Positions 1 to 5,347 of a stretch of 8,767 nucleotides of DNA are shown piece by piece. Positions within the stretch are counted from its first letter, which is position 1; each line of letters begins with the position of its first letter. Under the pieces are notes generated by a model, which made no database searches, had not been told where the DNA came from, and saw only the letters and a list, made by a program, of their open reading frames with translations. The position numbers were made by a program, and so were the translations under genes. Where the stretch lies: positions 1 to 8,767 of the forward strand of contig JAEDDX010000084.1 in assembly GCA_016293615.1 (NCBI GenBank), read 5' to 3'. Source of the DNA: Acetatifactor sp. Lineage in GTDB: Bacteria > Bacillota > Clostridia > Lachnospirales > Lachnospiraceae.

Positions 1-64
1 GGAACTCGGGCTGTGCGGGGTTCTGTGCTACGATTCTCTCGTAAACCTCATCAACATATGACAT
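1..64 (-). CDS. gdhA: NADP-specific glutamate dehydrogenase, N-terminal fragment (truncated by window edge)
   Basis: Only the first 21 codons are present; the gene runs off the left edge. The peptide begins MSYVDEVYERIV and continues with an AQNP-AQPEF stretch. From memory this matches the N-terminus of hexameric clostridial NADP-dependent glutamate dehydrogenase, which makes glutamate from 2-oxoglutarate and ammonium in the cytosol. The ATG is well placed: a strong AAAGGAGGA ribosome binding site ends 6 bases upstream. No catalytic residues fall inside the window, so the call rests on N-terminal similarity alone. The gene has its own probable promoter and a leader containing a strong hairpin, so it is likely a separate transcription unit from the SH3 gene upstream. 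Confidence 0.75.
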   Translation of the reverse strand, partial: MSYVDEVYERIVAQNPAQPEF

Positions 65-88
65 GATATGTCCTCCTTTAAATTATGA

Positions 89-98
89 ATACATGTAT
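89..98. repeat. 10-bp perfect palindrome ATACATGTAT in the gdhA leader
   Basis: ATACATGTAT is a perfect palindrome about 10 bases upstream of the gdhA ribosome binding site and downstream of the predicted start of transcription. It could be an operator half or simply AT-rich chance. There is no second copy in the window to support a regulator site. Confidence 0.25.
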
Positions 99-116
99 AC
101 AATACAAGTGTGAAAG

Positions 117-145
117 GAAAGCACAGAGGATTCCTCTATGCTTTC
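117..145 (-). promoter_or_regulatory. Hairpin in the gdhA 5' leader
   Basis: In the minus-strand RNA, GAAAGCAUAGAGG pairs with CCUCUGUGCUUUC around an AAU loop, giving a 13-bp stem. One pair is a G-U wobble that would be an A-C mismatch in a plus-strand transcript, so the structure fits RNA made in the gdhA direction. No run of U follows it, so it is not a canonical terminator. It lies between the predicted transcription start (about 157) and the ribosome binding site (71-79). It could be an RNA-stability or protein-binding element of gdhA; its function is not shown by the sequence. Confidence 0.5.
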
Positions 146-163
146 TAACCTGTAGTTGTACAC

Positions 164-192
164 ATTATATACTGATTCGCTTCAGAACGCAA
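164..192 (-). promoter_or_regulatory. Probable sigma-A promoter of gdhA
   Basis: On the minus strand a perfect -10 hexamer TATAAT (164-169) lies 17 bases downstream of a weak -35 TTGCGT (187-192, 3 of 6 matches). Transcription would start near 157 and give a leader of about 93 bases before the gdhA ATG. The assignment rests on the perfect -10 and on position; the -35 is poor, which may mean that an activator helps. Confidence 0.5.
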
Positions 193-238
193 GATGCTTT
201 ATCTCACTAAATTGCAAAAGTTTTTGATTGCATAGAAT

Positions 239-1429
239 TTATTCCTGCGTTACGAACTCAGCCTTCACATAGGCAACCTGGCCATTGTATTTTACCTTAC
301 ACCAGTCGCCTTCCACTGCAATCAGTTCAAGGCTTTCGCCTGCCGCCAACATTCCGAGTCTGTCTGCAGTCTCTCCGGCAGCCGAACGAATATTGATATT
401 GGTGTTGGCCTTCACGCTTCCGATGGTCTCATAAGACGCAGCTGTCTCTTCCAGTTTCAGGTATTCAGACTTAATGTAGCCGTCCTTTCCTTCAAACAGG
501 ATCTTGGTCCATCCGTTGACACGCACCTCCTGGACCTGGACTCTGCTTCCCTTGCTGACCTTTCCGAGCTTATCGGCCTTTTCACTGTCAGAGCTTCTGA
601 CATTCACCGTAGCAGTCGCCTTGGCATACTGAGTGACCGGTTCCGTCTCTCCGCCCTCTTCCGATACCGGAGGGATTTCCCCGGAAGGCGTATCGGTTTC
701 ACCGGATTCGCTTTCCTGATTGCGTTCTGCGAGAATGACTCCGACATCTGCCTTGACCTGTACGCCGAGGATACCGAGATACTCCAAAAGTTCGGGGTTT
801 TGAGACATCATCTCACTATATTCCACCGCTACGCGATTGTTGAACTCTACCACATCCACCTGTTCATTCAGAGTGATGATATACTGCTTCTCTTCATCGG
901 TAAAATGGTCCTCATTCTTGATGTAATAGGAACCATCCTCCCTGCTGCAGAGATAAAGTGTCTCATAACCGGGGACTTCGTCATAATTCACGATGCCCAT
1001 CTTAAAATAGATATAGGCAACTACAGAGCCTTCTTCCGGTCCCTGCTTCGTATATACCTCGAAACCGGTATAATAATCAATATACTTCGATAACTCTGTA
1101 TAATACAAAAGATCCTGTTCACTGATCTCATCACAGGAAGCAAGCAGTGTCTCTGTATCTCCCTGCCCCATCGCAGTATAATAGTTCTCAATAAATGCCA
1201 CGATCTCTTCGTCCGTGCTGCTGACCAACGGAATATCTTCCGCAGAAACGCTGGTTTCTTCCGTCTCACTTGAGACCTGGCTCTCCTCCACGAGCTGCTT
1301 TTCTCTTGCGCTGCGGGCATTCAGTGCAATCACAACAGTCACAGCCGCAAGCACGATCAGCAGAATCGGAAATACTATTTTGTAATACTTTAATATAAAT
1401 GCCTTGATCTTCTCAAATTTCTTATCCAT
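239..1429 (-). CDS. Membrane-anchored extracytoplasmic protein with two SH3b domains
   Basis: The 396-residue protein has a short basic N-terminus (Lys-rich, residues 3-17), then one hydrophobic segment at about 18-36 that would act as an uncleaved signal anchor. This places the rest outside the membrane. A Glu/Ser-rich linker (45-72) precedes a compact domain at about 73-222, whose pattern (helix with ENYYTAMGQGD, then beta-rich stretches) resembles an NTF2-like fold; that is an inference. A second acidic Ser/Gly/Pro-rich linker (235-265) leads to two bacterial SH3 repeats at about 270-326 and 337-394, each with the NVRS or NIRS motif and a closing GYIK or AYVK strand. SH3b domains commonly bind peptidoglycan or cell-wall peptides, so a wall-sensing or wall-tethering role is likely. 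No catalytic wall-hydrolase domain is present. The start is ATG with a modest AAAGG site 12 bases upstream. I see no clear promoter of its own, so read-through from the tRNA unit is possible. Confidence 0.85.
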   Translation of the reverse strand: MDKKFEKIKAFILKYYKIVFPILLIVLAAVTVVIALNARSAREKQLVEESQVSSETEETSVSAEDIPLVSSTDEEIVAFIENYYTAMGQGDTETLLASCDEISEQDLLYYTELSKYIDYYTGFEVYTKQGPEEGSVVAYIYFKMGIVNYDEVPGYETLYLCSREDGSYYIKNEDHFTDEEKQYIITLNEQVDVVEFNNRVAVEYSEMMSQNPELLEYLGILGVQVKADVGVILAERNQESESGETDTPSGEIPPVSEEGGETEPVTQYAKATATVNVRSSDSEKADKLGKVSKGSRVQVQEVRVNGWTKILFEGKDGYIKSEYLKLEETAASYETIGSVKANTNINIRSAAGETADRLGMLAAGESLELIAVEGDWCKVKYNGQVAYVKAEFVTQE

Positions 1430-1479
1430 TCACAAACCATACCTTTCTCAGGCATCGAAGGACGATTGAACCATTTCAC

Positions 1480-1499
1480 AAAAAAACAGGGTGATGTAA
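1480..1499 (-). terminator. Probable intrinsic terminator of tRNA-Arg
   Basis: Immediately after the downstream repeat arm UUACAUCACCCUG the minus-strand RNA has seven U (1480-1486). The stem partner is either the leader arm at 1601-1613 (13 bp, with the tRNA in the loop) or, locally, GGGUG in the tRNA acceptor 3' strand pairing with CACCC (5 bp). The local option would compete with tRNA folding. The downstream SH3 gene starts about 50 bases later. Confidence 0.6.
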
Positions 1500-1613
1500 A
1501 AGTGCACCCGACAGGAATCGAACCTGCATTAAAGGCGTCGGAGGCCTCCGTTCTATCCATTAGACTACGAGTGCTTGTCGCATAAAATGTTACAAATTTA
1601 TTACATCACCCTG
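1487..1613. repeat. Perfect 13-bp inverted repeat enclosing tRNA-Arg
   Basis: CAGGGTGATGTAA occurs at 1487-1499 and its exact reverse complement at 1601-1613. The 101 bases between hold the whole tRNA (1503-1574), a 26-base spacer on its 5' side and 3 bases on its 3' side. In the minus-strand precursor the 5' leader and the 3' trailer would pair and bring both ends of the tRNA together. The repeat is perfect and directly visible; its role in termination or processing is inferred. Confidence 0.8.
1503..1574 (-). tRNA. tRNA-Arg, anticodon CCG
   Basis: The minus strand folds into a 72-base cloverleaf. The acceptor stem is GCACTCG with CGGGTGC (7 bp, one G-U). The anticodon stem GAGGC/GCCTT encloses the loop CTCCGAC, putting CCG at positions 34-36, which reads the CGG arginine codon. 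The variable loop is 4 bases, and the T arm is GCAGG-TTCGATT-CCTGT with an end G-U. The D stem is weak: G10-C25 and T11-A24 pair, C12 and A23 oppose each other, and T13-G22 is a wobble. The discriminator base is A. The next bases are CTT, so the CCA end is not encoded and must be added by nucleotidyltransferase. It has its own promoter and is enclosed by an inverted repeat ending in a U run. Confidence 0.93.
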
Positions 1614-1616
1614 CTT

Positions 1617-1645
1617 ATAATACCATATAAAGTTTTTTCTGTCTA
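1617..1645 (-). promoter_or_regulatory. Probable sigma-A promoter of tRNA-Arg
   Basis: On the minus strand TAGACA (1640-1645, 5 of 6 to TTGACA) is followed after 17 bases by TATTAT (1617-1622, 5 of 6 to TATAAT). Transcription would start at about 1610-1612, almost exactly where the upstream arm of the tRNA-flanking inverted repeat begins. The primary transcript would therefore carry a leader of about 37 bases. Confidence 0.65.
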
Positions 1646-1694
1646 TATCTTAATTATGAATTTTGTATGAATCTGCGTGAAAGGATAGAATTGA

Positions 1695-2582
1695 TTACAG
1701 AATTCTGACATTTTTCTCGTTGAGATCATAATAATACAGCCGGTAGGAAAGGATCTCGCTCTCCTCCAGATGCTTCTTGTTTACATCCCGAATCATGCTT
1801 TTGATTTCCTCCACCGACTCCTCTCCGTTGTCGTCGAGAAGCAGCACCTCATGCACCGAACTGGGTATGATATAGAAGTTCTTGCCTTTCTGCAGGGCAT
1901 GCTGATGTAAGACATCGGGATAGATCATGCACACTGCCCCGTCCGTCTTTCTTTGATTGGTGAGGACCGACAGAAAGTTTTCCCCCGGAGTCATACCTTC
2001 TTCGTTGCAGTCGAGCATGTTTTTCAGGACCTCCTCCATGGCTTCCAGATAAACAGGGTACAGACGCGGCGTATTCTCAGCCGCACATCGCAGCAGATCC
2101 CGGGTGGTGACCTTCCACATATCGATATGGGAATTGTGAATCAGGATGGTTCCGTCGCCGATGGCATCGTCATGATATGCATAATAGAAGCAGACCGCCA
2201 GATCCAGGAACTCTACATACGGCACATCCTCCAACAGGCGCTCGTTCTTCTGCCGATTGATCAGACGGTAGCATATACGATCCTTCACCAGCTCATAGGA
2301 CCTGAAAAAATCCATATCAAAGTTTCTGTGCGGTGTTTCCCGCCTGTAGATATCCAAAATCACCTGAACGATACCGCTGAGTGAGCGTCCGTTTTGATAC
2401 TCAGAATAAAACGAGTCCAGATAGATGGTCGGAACAAGATTCCCTTCTTCTTTGATGATCAGAAGCCCCTGCAGAAGTGTTCCGTTATTTTTAGTGACTT
2501 CCCTCAATTCCACGCGGTATCCTTCCCCAAGCTCTCTTTCGATCGCTCCGCGTACTTTTTCCGTAAATTCTTTGATTTCCAT
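1695..2582 (-). CDS. DUF5688 family protein (function unknown)
   Basis: This 295-residue soluble protein has no signal peptide or membrane segment. Its C-terminal part holds a stretch I recognise as typical of DUF5688: a LTNQRKTDGAV segment (about 207-217), an MIYPDVLHQHA segment (219-229), and FYIIPSSVHEVLLL (236-249). A VTTRDLLRCAAENTPRLYP segment (158-176) is also family-like. I recall the family as common and multi-copy in Lachnospiraceae, with no established function. The ATG is supported by AAGGAG (2588-2593) five bases upstream. The gene follows a palindrome-rich intergenic region rather than a plain promoter, and no clear terminator follows it before the tRNA promoter. The family assignment is from memory of motifs; a profile search would settle it. 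Confidence 0.8.
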   Translation of the reverse strand: MEIKEFTEKVRGAIERELGEGYRVELREVTKNNGTLLQGLLIIKEEGNLVPTIYLDSFYSEYQNGRSLSGIVQVILDIYRRETPHRNFDMDFFRSYELVKDRICYRLINRQKNERLLEDVPYVEFLDLAVCFYYAYHDDAIGDGTILIHNSHIDMWKVTTRDLLRCAAENTPRLYPVYLEAMEEVLKNMLDCNEEGMTPGENFLSVLTNQRKTDGAVCMIYPDVLHQHALQKGKNFYIIPSSVHEVLLLDDNGEESVEEIKSMIRDVNKKHLEESEILSYRLYYYDLNEKNVRIL

Positions 2583-2597
2583 ACATTCTCCTTATTT

Positions 2598-2694
2598 TTG
2601 AAATGATTTTTCGCCGGCTGACCCGGTTTTCGGGATACCGAGTTCGTCTGCGAAACGCTCGTGCCGAGCCGGCTTAAATTGCAACCTATTTCAA
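2598..2694. repeat. Nested inverted-repeat element upstream of the DUF5688 gene
   Basis: The ends TTGAAAT (2598-2604) and ATTTCAA (2688-2694) are perfect inverted repeats. Inside them GCCGGCT (2613-2619) pairs with AGCCGGC (2667-2673). Inside that pair lie two smaller hairpins: CCCG/CGGG (2622-2634), and CGAG-TTCG with CGAA-CTCG around a four-base loop (2639-2661, with a bulge). In RNA this would form a stem with a three-way junction ending about 5 bases before the AAGGAG site of the DUF5688 gene. It may be a small palindromic intergenic repeat (MITE-like) or a structured leader. I recognise no known riboswitch class. Confidence 0.5.
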
Positions 2695-2698
2695 CTCG

Positions 2699-2718
2699 CG
2701 CGAGGTTTCATCCCCGCG
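2699..2718 (-). repeat. GC-rich hairpin in the efp/DUF5688 gap
   Basis: In minus-strand RNA, CGCGGGG pairs with CCUCGCG (7 bp, one G-U) around an AUGAAA loop. It overlaps a 10-bp palindrome CTCGCGCGAG at 2695-2704. It adds to the run of structures between the efp terminator and the DUF5688 gene. No U run follows. Confidence 0.35.
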
Positions 2719-2723
2719 GAGCG

Positions 2724-2764
2724 TTTTTGCAGTATCGGGAATGAAGTTTTCTGTACTGCAAAAA
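2724..2764. repeat. 11-bp inverted repeat just beyond the efp terminator
   Basis: TTTTTGCAGTA (2724-2734) and TACTGCAAAAA (2754-2764) are perfect inverted repeats separated by 19 bases. Its right arm shares the A run that forms the U tract of the efp terminator. It could act as a terminator in the plus direction, but no plus-strand gene points into it. Confidence 0.4.
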
Positions 2765-2793
2765 AGGCAACGGTACCAATGTACCATTGCCTT
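2760..2793 (-). terminator. Intrinsic terminator of efp
   Basis: In minus-strand RNA, AAGGCAAUGGUAC pairs with GUACCGUUGCCUU (13 bp, one U-G) around an AUUG loop, and the stem runs into six U (2760-2765). It begins about 31 bases after the efp stop codon, the usual position for a strong Rho-independent terminator. Confidence 0.92.
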
Positions 2794-2824
2794 ACAAGTC
2801 TGACTGTATAGAAAGAAATGCCGA

Positions 2825-3382
2825 TTATACACGAGACAGATATTCACCTGTTCTGGTATCAATCTTGATCTTATCACCCTGATCAACGAACAGAGGAACT
2901 GCAACCTGTGCACCGGTCTCCACGATAGCGGGCTTGGTTGCACCGGTAGCGGTATCACCCTTGAAGCCGGGCTCAGTATCGGTAATCACCAGTTCTACGA
3001 ACAAAGGAGGCTCTACAGAGAATACATTGCCGTTGTGAGAGCAAACCTTGCACATCTCGTTCTCTTTCACGAATTTCAGAGCATCACCGATAGCGTTTGC
3101 ATCCAGTGCGATCTGTTCAAAGTTCTCTGTATCCATGAAGTAGAACAAATCACCATCGCTGTAGAGATACTGCATTTCTTTTCTATCGATACGCGCCTGA
3201 GGGCATTTCTCGGTAGGACGGAAAGTCTTCTCGACTACGCCGCCGTTCTTAATATTCTTCAGCTTCGTTCTGACGAAAGCTGCACCCTTACCAGGCTTAA
3301 CATGCTGGAAATCAATAATCTGGTAAACATTGTTATCATACTCAATGGTAATACCATTTCTGAATTCACCTGCAGAAATCAT
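2825..3382 (-). CDS. efp: Elongation factor P
   Basis: This is a full-length 185-residue EF-P, which binds between the P and E sites of the ribosome and relieves stalling at proline stretches. The N-terminal KOW-like domain (about 1-62) carries the conserved loop HVKPGKGAAF, with Lys32 at the tip. This is the residue that is modified in family members (beta-lysylated in E. coli, 5-aminopentanolylated in Bacillus). Two OB-fold domains follow (about 67-127 and 129-185). The EF-P signature is visible near the C-terminus: PGFKGDTATGATKPA, then QVAVPLFVDQGDKIKIDTRTG. The ATG is preceded by AGGAGG eight bases upstream. The gene has its own probable promoter downstream of the aro genes and a strong terminator, so it can be expressed alone, although read-through from aroK-aroQ is possible because I see no terminator between them. 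No modification enzyme is encoded in the window. Confidence 0.98.
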   Translation of the reverse strand: MISAGEFRNGITIEYDNNVYQIIDFQHVKPGKGAAFVRTKLKNIKNGGVVEKTFRPTEKCPQARIDRKEMQYLYSDGDLFYFMDTENFEQIALDANAIGDALKFVKENEMCKVCSHNGNVFSVEPPLFVELVITDTEPGFKGDTATGATKPAIVETGAQVAVPLFVDQGDKIKIDTRTGEYLSRV

Positions 3383-3422
3383 AGTATATTCCTCCTAAAT
3401 TGTCACAAAATAATTCCCTATA

Positions 3423-3451
3423 AGTTTAATATAAACAGACAGGAATTTCAA
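3423..3451 (-). promoter_or_regulatory. Probable promoter of efp
   Basis: On the minus strand TTGAAA (3446-3451, 5 of 6 to TTGACA) is followed after 17 bases by TAAACT (3423-3428, 4 of 6 to TATAAT). Transcription would start about 35 bases before the efp ATG. The region upstream of it is very A/T-rich, which could act as an UP-like element. Confidence 0.45.
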
Positions 3452-3489
3452 CATTTATTTTTATTTTTTTCGTTTTTTACCACAAAATT

Positions 3490-4449
3490 TTACGATTCCT
3501 TCCGTTTCAGCGCAAGAATAAAATCAATCGCCCGCAAATAACCGTCCAGACCCTGTCCATAAATCTGTTTGTCGCAGACAGGTGCAGTTACGGAAATCCT
3601 GCGGAATTCCTCTCTCTTTGTAATGTCCGAAATATGAATCTCAACCTTGGGAACAAGGATGCTTGCAAGGGCATCACGGATGGCATAGCTGTAATGCGTA
3701 TACGCTCCGGGATTGATCACAATGCCTTCCGTGCCGTCAAAATAGGATTCCTGGATTCTGTCGATGATGGCACCTTCATGATTGCTCTGGAACACCTCAA
3801 TCTCACAGTTTGTCTCTTCCGCTTTTCTCTGAATCATTTTTTTCAGATATTCATAATCCTGCGTTCCATATACGGATTTCTCACGGATCCCCAGAAAATT
3901 AATGTTGGGGCCGTTGATCACCAATAGTTTCACTCTGTTCAACTCCTTCGTTATTTTATGGACGATTTCTTCAACCGACAAATCATCCGCATCCACGATC
4001 ATATCCGCGCAGGACTCATAAGCCTGTCTTCTGCTTTCCATAAGAGTCCTTATTCTCTCCTGCGGATCCTCGCACTGCAAAAGCGGTCTTGTGGTATCGT
4101 TTTGTAATCTGTTGTAAACTGTCTCAGGACGAACTCTGAGATAGACAACCGTTCCCAACCGCTGTAAAAGCGCTCTGTTCTCTGAGCGAACAGGGGTACC
4201 TCCGCCGACGGAATAGATTCTTGCATATGTCTTGTCAGCCAGTTCCTGCAAAAGAGCAGTCTCTTTCTGCCTGAAATACGCCTCTCCCTGCGCCTCAAAA
4301 ATCTCTGAAACGCTGCAGCCTTCTCTTTTCTCAATCAGTTTGTCCGTATCTTCCACGGGAATACGCAGTCTGTAAGAAAGCTTCATTCCGACAGAAGTCT
4401 TACCGCTTCCCATAAATCCGATCAAAACAATGTTTTTCGTCTTTTTCAT
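3490..4449 (-). CDS. aroK-aroQ: Shikimate kinase / type II 3-dehydroquinate dehydratase fusion
   Basis: One 319-residue ORF carries two shikimate-pathway enzymes. Residues 1 to about 170 are shikimate kinase (ATP-dependent 3-phosphorylation of shikimate). They show the Walker A GFMGSGKT (11-18), the DTD motif (34-36), the substrate Arg in AYFR (60), the GGG loop (82-84) and the lid Arg in TTRPLL (121). Residues 173-319 are a type II dehydroquinase, which dehydrates 3-dehydroquinate to 3-dehydroshikimate. They show INGPNINFLG (178-187), catalytic Arg189 and Tyr194, NHEG (223-226), NPGAYTH (246-252) and the catalytic His in EIHIS (272). All key residues of both enzymes are present. The linker is almost absent, and Val173 is a GTG with a good ribosome binding site in front, so AroQ may also be made separately. 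The ATG overlaps the aroE stop (ATGA), implying coupled translation; its own ribosome binding site is weak. Confidence 0.95.
   Translation of the reverse strand: MKKTKNIVLIGFMGSGKTSVGMKLSYRLRIPVEDTDKLIEKREGCSVSEIFEAQGEAYFRQKETALLQELADKTYARIYSVGGGTPVRSENRALLQRLGTVVYLRVRPETVYNRLQNDTTRPLLQCEDPQERIRTLMESRRQAYESCADMIVDADDLSVEEIVHKITKELNRVKLLVINGPNINFLGIREKSVYGTQDYEYLKKMIQRKAEETNCEIEVFQSNHEGAIIDRIQESYFDGTEGIVINPGAYTHYSYAIRDALASILVPKVEIHISDITKREEFRRISVTAPVCDKQIYGQGLDGYLRAIDFILALKRKES
3931..3948 (-). promoter_or_regulatory. Internal ribosome binding site and GTG start for AroQ
   Basis: Within the aroK-aroQ fusion, AAGGAG (3943-3948) lies 9 bases upstream of an in-frame GTG (3931-3933) that encodes Val173. 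This is exactly where free-standing type II dehydroquinases begin (Met/Val-KLLVINGPN). Initiation here would give a 147-residue AroQ, the normal length for the family. It is either a working internal start or a relic of the separate gene before fusion. Confidence 0.6.
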
Positions 4450-5333
4450 TCCTGTATCTGTGCCTCAGGCAAACCCATTGCTTTTCTCATAGCAAGATAC
4501 GCCGCCTGCGCATCGTCCTCTCCTACCTTTTGTCCTGTCCAAAGCTCATACGCTATCACGCCCTGCCACAGAAGCATTTTCAGACCATTGAAGGCCCTGC
4601 CGCCGGCGGCCTCGGTCAGCTTCATGAATTTGGTCTCGGCCGGCTGATAGACAAGATCATATCCGACGGTAAGTTTCTCGTAAAATGCAGCGTCCTCGAT
4701 CACCGCAGCGTCGGTGTTGGGAAACATCCCGACATTGGTTGCCTGAATGCAGATGAATTTCTGATCGGGAAGCTTTGTATAGTCGTCAAGCGCCATCGGT
4801 TTTACAAATTCTTTCCGGGTCAGAGCATTGATCTCCTGCGCAATCTGCTCCGCCTTCTCCAGGGTTCTGTTCAGCAGATATACTCCGGTCGCTTTTTTGT
4901 CGGCAAGCAGCATCGCCACGGCTCTCGCCACTCCGCCTGCTCCCAGAATCAGAACATCCTGCCCTTCGATCTCCACGCCGTCCTCCTGCATTGCGCGGTA
5001 CAGTCCCGGCATGTCGGTGTTATATCCCTTAAACCCGTCTTCCAGGCGCACCAGGGTGTTCACTGCCCCGATTTTTTTTGCCAGAGGATCAATCTCTTTC
5101 AGATGCGCGATGACATCGCTTTTGTAGGGAACCGTCACATTGCACCCCAGGAGATTCAGGGCGAATGCACCCTCCACTGCCTCCCTGATTTTGCCGGACG
5201 GCACATGAAAGGGAACATAGACGAGATTGACGCCCATTCGCCCGGCCAATGTATTATGAATGGCAGGGGACATCGTATGTTCCACAGGGTTACCGAACAC
5301 TCCGCAGGTCCGGGTATATCCGTTTATCTCCAT
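4446..5333 (-). CDS. aroE: Shikimate dehydrogenase (NADP+)
   Basis: This 295-residue enzyme reduces 3-dehydroshikimate to shikimate with NADPH, the step between the two activities of the next gene. Counting from the ATG start, the substrate domain shows GNPVEHTMSPAIHN (14-27), NVTVPYK with catalytic Lys71, and GYNTD with catalytic Asp107. The Rossmann domain shows GAGGVA (131-136) and the NADP-phosphate-binding NRT (155-157). The C-terminal NGLKMLLWQG segment is also typical. I chose the ATG at 5333 because GGAG lies 6 bases upstream. A TTG at 5345 would add four residues and has a poorer site. The gene starts 14 bases after the yqeG stop and overlaps the following aroK-aroQ gene by four bases, so the three genes form one tight operon. 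Confidence 0.97.
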   Translation of the reverse strand: MEINGYTRTCGVFGNPVEHTMSPAIHNTLAGRMGVNLVYVPFHVPSGKIREAVEGAFALNLLGCNVTVPYKSDVIAHLKEIDPLAKKIGAVNTLVRLEDGFKGYNTDMPGLYRAMQEDGVEIEGQDVLILGAGGVARAVAMLLADKKATGVYLLNRTLEKAEQIAQEINALTRKEFVKPMALDDYTKLPDQKFICIQATNVGMFPNTDAAVIEDAAFYEKLTVGYDLVYQPAETKFMKLTEAAGGRAFNGLKMLLWQGVIAYELWTGQKVGEDDAQAAYLAMRKAMGLPEAQIQE

Positions 5334-5347
5334 ATCGTTCTCCAATG

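Noticed and set aside
213..232. TGCAA/TTGCA inverted repeat after the SH3 gene as a terminator
   Set aside because: The stem is only 5 bp with a 10-base loop and no U run follows it.
1487..1613. tRNA-flanking repeat as a phage or island attachment site
   Set aside because: The repeats are inverted rather than direct and lie outside the tRNA; no integrase or mobile genes are present.
2693..2713. Six-codon leader peptide (MKPRAS) in the palindromic region
   Set aside because: The only purine-rich stretch abuts the ATG with no spacer, and the ATG lies in a hairpin loop; there is no support beyond an open frame.
2686..2958. 90-codon minus ORF overlapping the efp 3' end and terminator
   Set aside because: It lies in another frame of efp, runs through the terminator hairpin and has no ribosome binding site or recognisable domain.
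5334..5345. TTG start giving aroE four extra residues
   Set aside because: The ATG at 5333 has a better spaced GGAG; the TTG has only AAGG and the extra residues show no family similarity.
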